DNA of 64,000 nt from Halovenus salina (lineage in GTDB: Archaea; Halobacteriota; Halobacteria; Halobacteriales; Haloarculaceae): positions 1 through 64,000 of the forward strand of contig NZ_CP112975.1 in assembly GCF_026410925.1 (NCBI RefSeq). Reading direction: 5' to 3'. The translations under genes and the position numbers were made by a program. The notes under the pieces are model-generated. The model saw only the letters and a list, made by a program, of their open reading frames with translations, had not been told where the DNA came from and made no database searches. Position 1 is the first letter of the stretch. Each line of letters opens with the position of its first letter. This document shows, piece after piece, positions 56,315-64,000 of the stretch.

Positions 56315-57056
56315 GTTCAATAATAGCGATGATTGCGTATACGTTAGAATCACACCACACAAAGCAGTTCAATAATAGCGACGGTTGCGTATACGAATTT
56401 TTGATTACCACAGGACATTTTTCTTTCTGTTTGAAATACATTACCCATGTTAATCAATATAATCGCAGTACTCAGTACAGTTCAATAATAACGACGATTG
56501 CGTATACTCTATAATCGCAGTACTCAGTACAGTTCAATAATAGCGATGATTACGTATACGGTTTTTTGATTACTACAGGGCATTTTTCTTTCTGTTTGAA
56601 ATACATTACCCATGTTAATCAATATAATCACGGTACACAACGTAGTTCAATAATAACGACGGTTGCGTATACGATAGAACCACCATACACAATATGGTTC
56701 AATAATAACGACGATTGCGTATACGATTTTTTGATTACTGTAGAGCATTTTTTATTCTGTCTGAAGTACATTACTCCAGTTAATCAATATAATCGCAGTA
56801 CATGGCATGGTTCAATAATAGCGACGATTGCGTATACGGAAGAATCGCAGTACATGGCATGGTTCAATAATAGCGACGATTGCGTATACGATTCAAAAAA
56901 TGGTTCATAGTAATATAATCTTCCTGTCTGTTTGGTGCTGAAACTATATCTCACATAATCGCCTGACACAAAGCGGTTCAATAATAGCGACGATTGCGTA
57001 TACGGCAGAATCGCAGCACATAGAGCGGTTCAATAATAGCGATGATTGCGTATACG
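56315..57056. repeat. Array of ten 29-bp iterons in five evenly spaced pairs
   Basis: The unit starts GTTCAATAATAGCGA and ends TTGCGTATACG (29 bp; variable A/G at two or three positions). Copies begin at 56315, 56367, 56480, 56532, 56645, 56697, 56810, 56862, 56976 and 57028. Spacing is 52 bp within each pair and 165, 165, 165 and 166 bp from pair to pair. The spacer between pairs is also repeated (ATTTTTTGATTAC, CATTTTTCTTTCTGT, TTAATCAATATAATCGC). Short frames inside have no gene features. Candidate iteron-type origin or centromere. Confidence 0.9.
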
Positions 57057-58005
57057 ATTTTCACATAATCAGACCGTCAGAAACGGCGATTTGAGAATCT
57101 GTGGGCCTGTTTTAGAACGCGTTATAGGCTGGCCCAAGCAATCTAAGGTCGTGAGAGGGGTATATGGGGCAGTTATTTGGCCGATTTTCGTACCATCACA
57201 CCCCCCACCTGAGTTGGCATTTAGCCATATTTCAGAATCACTTTCTCAAACAATCTATTTACAAAGTAACAGGTTCGTTCAAACGCCAGCTGGGGCTGGG
57301 GGGTGTGGGACTGTTCAGGCGGCACAGTCCGGGGGCCTCTGAGGGGGTCTCCGCGGCTGCTCTATCGGTGTGGTGCGCGGACACTGCGGGGCCAGATGAT
57401 GCATATGCGCCACGTATGCATCACTGACCGCCTACACACTCGTGTTTTCTTCGCACATGAGACGCGTTGATCCGCTGTTGTTCTCATGCACCAACGGGTC
57501 CCTGACTAGCGACTGTCCGACTCTGTATCCATCGTCGCGTTCCTGTCCGAGTGTGTTGTGTCCGCTTACGAGAGGGACGGTCCTCGACCCAACGTCCGTT
57601 GGGTCTGTGGGTCCCCCCTCTCGAACTGGCCGCCACGGGCGGCCAGGTCGATAGAGCGTGGCCGGGGAGTGAGGTGTGGGGTAGGATGGGAGTGGAAAGG
57701 GAGTGGGAGTCGTGTGTGACGCTAATCAATGAGCATGTAGCGCGGGGATCAGCCCGGCGCTTAGGATGGTTCACACCCGTTCTTCTGAGGGTGTGGCAGT
57801 ATCGTACGTCTGTGACGTTCGTTCTTTGACTGCTCTGTTTTTGTTCACCTCACCACTTTTCTCACAGTATTTTGAGAAGGTGATGGGGATAGTAGTGGAG
57901 CGTCTTTGGAGGCTTCTTGCTCTATTTTCTTCGGTAGCAGAAGGGTTGTGTTGTCCTTGGTTGACTCGTCTTTTACGGTAGCAGAAGAAGTCTATTGTTG
58001 TCTTC
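57057..58005. other. Intergenic region, no gene seen
   Basis: About 950 bp; the frames are short, Ser/Cys/Arg-rich and not haloarchaeal in composition. G-runs (CTGGGGCTGGGGGGTGTGGG near 57290-57310) stand out. It divides the iteron array from the acidic gene at 58006. Confidence 0.5.
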
Positions 58006-58662
58006 TTACTCGTCCACGGACTCTACATCGTCACTGTCGCTGTTGTTGTTCCTGTTGCCAACTTTCTTTGGCTCCTCGTCCAGGTCGACGATGACACACT
58101 CACGTTCCTCATCCCAGTCGGGATAATAGCGCATGCTCAGCTCATCATCGAACTGGTCCTTGATGCTGAACTGTCGCACTAGCTCTCTGATTGCCATCTC
58201 AGAGACGCTGTTCTTATCCTCCAGATCAATCTCTTTGATCTTTACTCCAGGGCGCTCCGCTCTCAGCTTGTTGGTCTCTTCCTCCGTGAGCGTCTTCAGA
58301 TAGAGCTCGTTCTCGCTCTCGTTGTAGAGGATAGTATAGGCGTAGTAGCCCCTGAGGTGACGCTGGGAGAGGTGGGAGTTAGGGGATATCCTCTCGCCCT
58401 TTGGACTGAATCTAACGTAGCTTGAGCCTTTGAGTCCAAGGGACACGTCATCATCGAAGCCACTGAGAACGTCCTCGTCTTCGTTGTCTTCACGATCTTC
58501 TGCTGTCTCTTCGCTCCCTGACTCGTTGTCCACTGGTGTCTCTTCGCTCCCTGACTCGTTGTCCACTGGCGTCTCTTCGCTCCGTGTTTCATCGGATTCG
58601 CTGAGTTCTTCCATCTCTTGATCGTCCAATTCTTCTTGTTCTACGTCTTCTGATTCACTCAT
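58006..58662 (-). CDS. Very acidic protein with N-terminal repeats, function unknown
   Basis: 218 residues from ATG 58662 (MSESEDVEQEELDDQEMEEL). Residues 27-52 repeat SEETPVDNESG twice with a third variant (SEETAEDREDN). The C-terminal 150 residues are a compact domain: GLKGSSYVRFSPKGERISPN, RGYYAYTILYNESENELYLK and DWDEERECVIVDLDEEPKK, perhaps a beta-barrel-like fold. No family recognised. It is the only credible gene between 56.2 and 60.9 kb. It may encode a partition or DNA-binding factor for the nearby array, but this is only a suggestion from location. Confidence 0.65.
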   Translation of the reverse strand: MSESEDVEQEELDDQEMEELSESDETRSEETPVDNESGSEETPVDNESGSEETAEDREDNEDEDVLSGFDDDVSLGLKGSSYVRFSPKGERISPNSHLSQRHLRGYYAYTILYNESENELYLKTLTEEETNKLRAERPGVKIKEIDLEDKNSVSEMAIRELVRQFSIKDQFDDELSMRYYPDWDEERECVIVDLDEEPKKVGNRNNNSDSDDVESVDE

Positions 58663-60600
58663 GCGATCTCTCCACTGCTACATTCATCGGCAACTCTCAA
58701 AATATTTCTAGTGTCTCTCACGACAATCTCCCCTGATGCATAGCATCATCGCCCTCGTCGCTATCGGGACACTCAACGATTGGTCTCTTGGGCGAGGTGA
58801 CTATTTCTCCGGAGCATTCGGAAAACGACACGAATCGTGGACAGACACCAGAACCCATTATCGTGCGTTACTCGCGCGTACATCTTCCTCACGCTTCAGT
58901 CGACTCCGAATGGCTATTTCGACTCTGTTGGTCGTGCTGTGGTATTTCTCACACTCATCGGCGCTCTCACGACACGCCCCTTCCATCACACGCGGAGAGC
59001 CTCTTGTTGTGTTGCAGTGACGACCTTGAAAGCCCTCAACGGGTTCGCGGTCGCTGAGTGGCATATCTGCTCGGTCAACCGCCCGCACTCGCAGATAGCG
59101 GCCACTCAGGCGACTCTCCGATGGCGCGAACCCGTCTCGCCCTTTCAGTCCACCAGGTGTTCATTGCCCAGCTTCGCTGTTACTGCCGTACTCCAACTGT
59201 CACGCACACGCTTCTCTATCATCACTCTCGACTACTACAACAGTCGACCTCCGTCGTGTCGGTCTCTCCATCACAGCATCGTCATCGTCGTCGTTATCTC
59301 CATCGGCGTCCTCCCTCTGGGTCGGTCGTCCGCCTCTCTTGACGCACAGCATCAGCATCACACCACGTCCTTACGATTTTCAGCTCGCATCTCCGTGACT
59401 CGTCGTCGGCGTCCTCCCTCGAGGTCGGTCGTCCGTCACTCTTCCTCACAGAACCGCTTGTCGTCCTCCTCCTCGGGGTCGTCGGCCTCGATATCGCACA
59501 GCACCGCTGATCGTCTCTCTCCTCGCGGTCGTTCGACTCGCTACTGCACAACACCGCTGGTCGGCCTCCTCCACGCGGTCGTTGGCCTCTCACCGCTCAG
59601 CATCAGAATCACGCCGCATTTCTCCGATTTCCAGATCGCATCCTACCACTCGCCGTTGGCGAGCTTTCGCAAACGAACACGATCCGCGCATCCCTCGCGC
59701 GCTGTGCGCGCCAGATGAACTGGCGCTGGTCCGCCTTCGGCGCAACTTCATCATCACATACCCAACTGCACCCACACATGAGGAGCAGCAAGCTGCGCCG
59801 GGGTCGCCTCCGGGCGGTCCACCCCGAGCACTGCACGAGAGCCACCGGTTCCGACCGCGCTTATCAATCGAGGCTCTCCGGTGCTGTCCTCCGAGCCTCT
59901 GTGGGGTGAACCGTCTGTGGTGCTGTCCTCGACGGATGCTTATGCGGGCGGCCTGCGGTGCTGTGCTCGTTGCCCTGGTGCTCGCTTGCCTGCGGGCGTG
60001 TCCTCGACGGCGCTCGGGGCTCTGGCGCTCCAAGCCCGGTCGGTTTCCACATTGCGCTCGCCGAGCGCTCATTTTCTGTAGCGGTCCACCCGATGACACG
60101 GACCTCCTTCCATTCGGTCGCTCCTGCACTCCTCGCTGCGGTGCTGTCCTCGCTCCGGGGTTACCACGACATTCCTTGCTCTGTTGAACCCCGGTTCCCT
60201 CTGCGAATTTGATCGCTGATTTCAGGGGATTTGGACGCCTTCTGGCGATATGGGTAGATTACGGAACCTCACAGAGAGCATTCACGAACTCGCTACGGAA
60301 CACGTTGAGGACGTTGCGACGGCCCTCCCGCGTGCCGGGCTTTCACCCGTCTGTCGCCTTTCCTACGACACTCGGATGCTTGTTGCTAACCGCAAATAGG
60401 ATTGCCCCCGCCCCCCTATTGTTGAGTCTGTCACGGTTGTCACGTGAGTCATGCTATTCACGTTACTCATGGGTAGCTCAAATCGGTATTTCTGAGACAT
60501 CGACTGATGTGAAGAAATCACTCAGCGAATAGCTCTTTCACAATGGGTGGGGCCTTGGAAAAACGGCTTCTCTGTGAGTGCGAGCGGATACCCACCTAGA
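58663..60600. other. Gene-poor, pyrimidine-rich (C/T) region with degenerate tandem repeats
   Basis: The plus strand is rich in C and T (for example CTCCTCCTCGGGGTCGTC). Degenerate units such as CGCACAGCACCGCTGATCG, GTCGGCCTC and CGTCCTCCCTC repeat between 59280 and 59640; GTGCTGTCCTCG recurs at about 59880, 59920 and 60140. All long frames are Arg- or Ser-rich and basic, unlike haloarchaeal proteins. It does not look like the 3' part of any gene. Confidence 0.6.
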
Positions 60601-60603
60601 CGC

Positions 60604-60932
60604 TTATCGGCGAAGAAGATTCAGGATGTCGTGGACGATCTCTACTGAAGCATATTGCTGTAGAGATCGAAGCAGAGTTTCAACGGAGGCTACACGCGGG
60701 CGCACGCGATGACGGGAACAGGAAGACGTTCCGTGTCGTCGGCGTCCGCAACCGGTCGCACGCCCCGCTTCTGGTTTACAAATTGGGTGGGTTTCTCGGA
60801 TACTCTCCGCCACTGCTGTTAGAGCGACTGATCGAAGAGGCACAGAAGATTCACCAGCAACGAACAATCTTCCGTGATGACGAGAGACGGAGTCTCTCGA
60901 ACCACTTGACCTCGAGGCGATTCACTGGGTAG
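60604..60932 (+). pseudogene. Possible decayed transposase fragment
   Basis: In one plus-strand frame the sequence KHIAVEIEAEFQRRLHAGAR, then DGNRKTFRVVGVRN and LERLIEEAQKIHQQRTIF is protein-like, with LSAKKIQDVVDDLY in another frame upstream. 'RKTFRVVGVRN' resembles the middle of IS4-type haloarchaeal transposases. There is no start and at least one frameshift. The identification is tentative. Confidence 0.3.
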
Positions 60933-61371
60933 AGACGTCGTGATGACGTTCGATGACCTCAGCAAACCCGACATTCTCTTGCACTTGTTGAAGACGGACG
61001 GTCACTCGGTCACCGATGTCTGTCTCCGGGACGATCAGGACATAGCCGCGTTCGACTTTCGCAATCCCATCGCCTTGGTCACCGAGGCTTTCAATCTCAA
61101 CCTCACGTGTCTCTCCCTCCGACACAGGTAGGTCGTGTGTTCGTTCACCGTGCTGGCGAGCAGACGTGGGGTCAGCTGACTCGCCCGGTGACGGTTCACT
61201 GGTTGCTGGGGGAGCATCGGCTATGGAAGACAAAAGCGCCACCCGGTATATTTCTCCACGCTGGATGTTCCCGCGTTCGACCTCGCGCTTCGGCACTTCA
61301 ATCGTATATGTGTCGTCCTCCTCAGTCATAGTGGCCGAATACAAACACAGTAAGTCGTTGGAGATATGCAT
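60922..61371 (-). CDS. TRAM-domain RNA-binding protein
   Basis: 149 residues from ATG 61371 (MHISNDLLCLYSATMTEEDD). The start MxIS..LLCL followed by YTIEVPKREVERGNIQRGEI, then YRVALLS is the usual N-terminus of haloarchaeal TRAM proteins. A Pro/Ser/Glu linker (about 52-85) precedes the TRAM beta-barrel: REVEIESLGDQGDGIAKVER, GYVLIVPETDIGDRVTVRLQ. Such proteins act as RNA chaperones. The long linker is unusual. A start at 61392 adds seven residues and is less likely. Confidence 0.85.
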   Translation of the reverse strand: MHISNDLLCLYSATMTEEDDTYTIEVPKREVERGNIQRGEIYRVALLSSIADAPPATSEPSPGESADPTSARQHGERTHDLPVSEGETREVEIESLGDQGDGIAKVERGYVLIVPETDIGDRVTVRLQQVQENVGFAEVIERHHDVSTQ

Positions 61372-61687
61372 GACTGATTCCAGCGTTGCCATGGCTGATG
61401 AATAGATGTTCCGCTCTGATCAGCGTCTGTTCCTCATCTACTGGGCAGGGACTGTCATAGAACGGGTCGCACATCACTTCCTGCCAGTCTTTATGAGTAA
61501 TGAAGCACTCAAGGTCATCCTCAAAACTGTGCTAGATGTCACCAACAACTCTCTACTCATGAGCGATTTTCAAAAACTACCCCGAAAGTGGGGCAATTGA
61601 TGACGGGGTAGGGGGTGTCCTCATGTTGGCAAGCGAGGACGCCTAGACATCCATTCGCATATTATTTATAATTTAATACTAGGTAAT
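61372..61687. other. Intergenic region, no gene seen
   Basis: A 64-codon plus-strand frame (61406-61600) has no family features. GACTGTCATAGAAC at about 61451-61464 resembles an ISH11-type terminus and could be a single-end remnant. Confidence 0.35.
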
Positions 61688-61852
61688 CGTCTTTAGCTAA
61701 CGCTCCAATCGGAAGACAGCGGCGTAATAGATCCAGATTCAGATTCCGGACGGGCGAAACCCATCTTGCCGTCTGATATGAACAGCTGTTACACCGATTC
61801 AGTACTCTGCCAGAGCAGCCTTCACACGGCTTGTCCAGCGTAGCTAAAGACG
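61688..61852. mobile_element. 165-bp MITE with AAT target duplication
   Basis: CGTCTTTAGCTAACGCT at the left end pairs with AGCGTAGCTAAAGACG at the right end (one-base bulge). It is flanked by AAT on both sides. No coding capacity. An older copy lies at 53538-53698. Confidence 0.75.
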
Positions 61853-61953
61853 AATGCACCCGGCTTCTAAGTCACGCAGTTGAGCGCACGTCACCGCGAA
61901 ATCGCCCACCTACTCTCTACCAACAATCGCTTACCCAAGAGAAGTAGTACTAA

Positions 61954-63045
61954 CTACTCGAAGAGTTCGTCACCGCGTTCTTTCACCCGCCGAGTTCGTT
62001 CTTCACTGTAGGATTCGTGGGTCGTCTCGATACTCTTGTGCCGGAGAGCGTCCTGGGCGAGCTCTGCCTGTTCTTGGTAGAGCGTGTCGCCAAGCCCACG
62101 ACGTGCGCCGTGGGGTTTGAGTGGCTTGGCAAACTCGTACTGTGAGTCTGCGCAAAGACGTTTCACAATTCGGCGGACGCCGTCGGTACCGAGTGACGGA
62201 GGACACAGCTCGTGTTCTCGAAGATCAGCCCAGACGGTGTCTGGTGATGTCTCGACATCGGTCGGTAGTTCTCCATAGAGTGTGGGGAGATGCATTGTCG
62301 GCAGCACGGGCCAGTCATCGCCCACGGGATTGAGCAGTTGCCTCCAGCGCCGGAGTGGTTCAATCGCTGGTTCGAACAGGGGTGCTTCCTCCCACTCGCG
62401 GCTTTTCCCGTACACGGATATGATGCCGTCGTCGAGATTCAGATCTCTCCAGCGGAGGCCATTGCGTTTCTCATCGTCGTTGACGGCAGCAATCTCTGCA
62501 CCGCGGCACCCGCTGTAAGCCAGCAGATAGACGAGCGCGCGGTCACGGTAGGCTTGCCGACGGGCCTGTTCATCGGGATTGTCGAGTGCAACGTCGACGA
62601 GCTGGTCTGTGGTTGCACAGATAGCCTCCCGTTCTCGGTCACTCCAGAACTGGCGGTCTGGGTCGGTCGAGACTTCGGGAAGTGGTTCGGTGGCTGTCTC
62701 TGTTCTGGCTGGGTTGCGGTCGAGGTACTGATCGCGGACAGCCCATCCAAGCCAGGCAGCGACGTAGTCGTAGTACTGCGTGACGGTGCTGCCAGCGTTG
62801 ATATTCGACTTTTCGTTATCCATGCACTCTCGCAGTGCACGGGCAAACTGGCGAAGGTCTTGACTGGTGATCTCTTCGACTCTGTTCACATCATGTTCTC
62901 GTCGCAGCCACTCAGCACAGAGTCGTAGCACGTGTGCGTTGTTGCGCTTGTACTTTCCCGAATCGAGATCGGCGAGTCGGTCCTGGATCGCCTTTTCGAG
63001 ACCGTCATTTCGGGGAGGAGCGTCGATCTGAGCGAGATGGACCAT
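61954..63045 (-). CDS. Tyrosine recombinase (integrase), full length
   Basis: 363 residues from ATG 63045 (MVHLAQIDAPPRNDGLEKAI). N-terminal SAM-like core-binding domain (about 25-125; VEEITSQDLRQFARALRECM). Catalytic residues: Arg in YSGCRGAEIAAVNDDE, Lys in ISVYGKSREWEEAPLF, HxxR-type box in KPHGARRGLGDTLYQE, and HK...HESYSEERT with the Tyr nucleophile. It is typical of haloarchaeal island or provirus integrases. No att duplication was found in the window. The toxin-like pair lies directly upstream in the same direction. Confidence 0.9.
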   Translation of the reverse strand: MVHLAQIDAPPRNDGLEKAIQDRLADLDSGKYKRNNAHVLRLCAEWLRREHDVNRVEEITSQDLRQFARALRECMDNEKSNINAGSTVTQYYDYVAAWLGWAVRDQYLDRNPARTETATEPLPEVSTDPDRQFWSDREREAICATTDQLVDVALDNPDEQARRQAYRDRALVYLLAYSGCRGAEIAAVNDDEKRNGLRWRDLNLDDGIISVYGKSREWEEAPLFEPAIEPLRRWRQLLNPVGDDWPVLPTMHLPTLYGELPTDVETSPDTVWADLREHELCPPSLGTDGVRRIVKRLCADSQYEFAKPLKPHGARRGLGDTLYQEQAELAQDALRHKSIETTHESYSEERTRRVKERGDELFE

Positions 63046-63146
63046 TCGTGTTTCTCTGAAGGCTGTATCGTACTAATAACCACTCGCTTCTCAAAGTACG
63101 AGTGGTCGAAGGTTGTGGAGCGTCGTCGAGACTATTATTTCGACAC

Positions 63147-63674
63147 TCACTGGAAATCGTTGGCCGTGACCGTCTCGAGATATTCGACGCTTGCATACCG
63201 AAATTCGATACGGTCGTTGAAGCCATGTCGAGGGAGAAGTGTCTCTGCTGCTTTTCCCGCTGGCTTGTCTGTGGTCAAGAGAACGACGTGGTCTGCTTCT
63301 CGGGTGTCGAGTAGTTGGGCAGCAAGCCCAACTAGCGCGGTATCGGCTTTCTCGATCAGATCTTCGTCACGATTGGTCTCGTTGGCGATAAATCGGCGTG
63401 TCTGGTCCATTACTGTCGAAATGAGTGGATTCGTGTAATCGAGTTCGTTGGCGACGACGATCCAGCCTTCTTTGAGCCCTTCGGGATACGGAATGTTTCC
63501 TGATGGATACTCGTCTGCTGCTGGGTTGCCTCCAAGTTCTTCGTAGATTCGCTGTGGGATCTGCAACGAGGCGTCTGCCTGTTGGAGTGCGCGACGAAGC
63601 CGCTGAAACTTGTCGTTGTCTGGACCGCCACACCGGATGAAGACACCGGTATCAGCGATATACCCGGTCGTCAT
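63147..63674 (-). CDS. PIN-like domain protein, probable toxin
   Basis: 175 residues from ATG 63674. GYIADTGVFIRCGGPDNDKF (first Asp of a PIN site), IPQRIYEELGG (Glu), LIEKADTALVGLAAQLLDTR (Asp) and HVVLLTTDKPAGKAAETLL (final Asp) give the acidic set of a PIN nuclease. Such proteins act as RNases in VapC-type toxin-antitoxin pairs. Its start overlaps the stop of the upstream gene by 4 bp (ATGA), the classic TA arrangement. It is longer than a VapC (about 135 residues), with an inserted helical part. Confidence 0.7.
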   Translation of the reverse strand: MTTGYIADTGVFIRCGGPDNDKFQRLRRALQQADASLQIPQRIYEELGGNPAADEYPSGNIPYPEGLKEGWIVVANELDYTNPLISTVMDQTRRFIANETNRDEDLIEKADTALVGLAAQLLDTREADHVVLLTTDKPAGKAAETLLPRHGFNDRIEFRYASVEYLETVTANDFQ

Positions 63675-64000
63675 GCAGTTGTGTCGGCGTACTCAGTAGC
63701 GATTGGTTCCAGTGCTTGGAGGATGATCTCGGCTTCAAGCGGCGAGAGGTCGAGTTCCCGGGCCGCAATCCGATGGTTGACTGTGCCATCAACGTACTCG
63801 TAGGCGTAGTTGAGGGCGACAGCGAGTCCGTCGAGGCCATGGCGCTCGATGTAGACGTCGATATCTTCGTCCTCATCTCGGCGAGCAACGGCGGCAATGA
63901 GGGCTGGTGTGATTGTCTGGGTTTCACCATTGGTAGAGAGGGTGAGTGCAATCGACTCAGCATCGTACTTGTAGGGGCGCTGCTCAGTGGTTTTTTCTAC
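63671..64000 (-). CDS. Probable antitoxin-like partner (5' end outside window)
   Basis: 109 residues are visible, open to the window end. VYIERHGLDGLAVALNYAYE, then YVDGTVNHRIAARELDLSPL and EAEIILQALEPI suggest an HTH-like helical protein, with the final part near the PIN gene. Domain content (TPALIAAVARR, AARELDLSP) resembles UPF0175-type antitoxins, which pair with PIN proteins. The start and any N-terminal DNA-binding part are not in the window. Confidence 0.6.
   Translation of the reverse strand, partial: VEKTTEQRPYKYDAESIALTLSTNGETQTITPALIAAVARRDEDEDIDVYIERHGLDGLAVALNYAYEYVDGTVNHRIAARELDLSPLEAEIILQALEPIATEYADTTA

Noticed and set aside
56329-56910. Open frames within the iteron array with recurring peptide stretches
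   Set aside because: The similarity comes from the DNA repeats; the frames lack acidic composition, start in repeat units and are broken in most copies.
56315-57056. CRISPR array
   Set aside because: The intervals between units are themselves conserved and alternate 23 and 84 bp, there is no leader or cas gene, and units are paired; this is not repeat-spacer architecture.
59582-60187. Two long overlapping frames of 201 and 179 codons on opposite strands
   Set aside because: Both are Arg-, Ser- and Pro-rich and basic, without family features; they arise from GC- and pyrimidine-rich DNA.

Overview
The window is from a halophilic archaeon. The predicted proteins are strongly acidic, several genes begin close behind AT-rich promoter boxes, and the families are typical of haloarchaea: Bat-type HTH-10 regulators, a DUF6788 protein, TRAM and CxxC micro-proteins, an Orc1/Cdc6 beside G-string ORB-like repeats, and ISH-type insertion sequences. 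There is no ribosomal or core metabolic gene. Two replication modules, two integrase loci, seven or more transposase loci or relics, several MITE-like elements and many genes with single-base frameshifts point to a megaplasmid or a large accessory island. The frameshifts fall in transposons and host genes alike. They may be real decay or uncorrected indels in the assembly, and that should be settled first.

Layout. 0-5 kb: small proteins, an Mrr-type restriction endonuclease next to a relic of a modification/restriction gene, two micro zinc-finger proteins, a lipoprotein and an HNH nuclease with a membrane anchor. 5.3-7.7 kb: a broken ISH11-like element and a tandem pair of tyrosine recombinases, the second lacking its N-terminal part. 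7.7-12 kb: a frameshifted pilin-like surface protein and a nuclease-like lipoprotein, both carrying lamin-tail-type domains. 11.8-19.9 kb: an ISH3 element, an IS4-family element and an IS1634-type transposase, the last two each split by a 108-109 bp MITE, with a membrane protein and a broken PQQ-type propeller lipoprotein between them. 20-25.6 kb: a large plasmid-type protein of unknown function, a sensor-like membrane protein and a truncated transposase.

25.6-32 kb is a metabolic island with two flavoprotein/HTH-10 divergent pairs, an ATC-hydrolase-like gene and the relic of a third HTH-10 gene. 32.7-35.5 kb: an intact ISH11-like copy that has split a micro zinc-finger gene, and a partial second copy of the 20-kb protein. 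37.9-40.7 kb: an XPB helicase/Bax1 nuclease operon. 40.8-44.2 kb: a helicase C-terminal relic, orc1/cdc6 and an ORB-type origin. 44.2-53.5 kb: a regulator, HNH-type proteins and a three-gene AddAB-like helicase-nuclease operon bracketed by 261-bp direct repeats. 54-57 kb: a primase small-subunit fragment cut just behind its first catalytic motif, a divergent PriL-like large subunit, and a regular array of ten iterons (52-bp and 165-bp periods). 57-61 kb is almost gene-free and partly very pyrimidine-rich. 61-64 kb: a TRAM protein, a MITE, an integrase and a PIN-like toxin with its partner.

The most unusual items are the iteron array with its adjoining PriS/PriL-like genes, and the AddAB-like operon held between direct repeats. 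Together they look like a second, non-Orc1 replication and recombination module within the same replicon.
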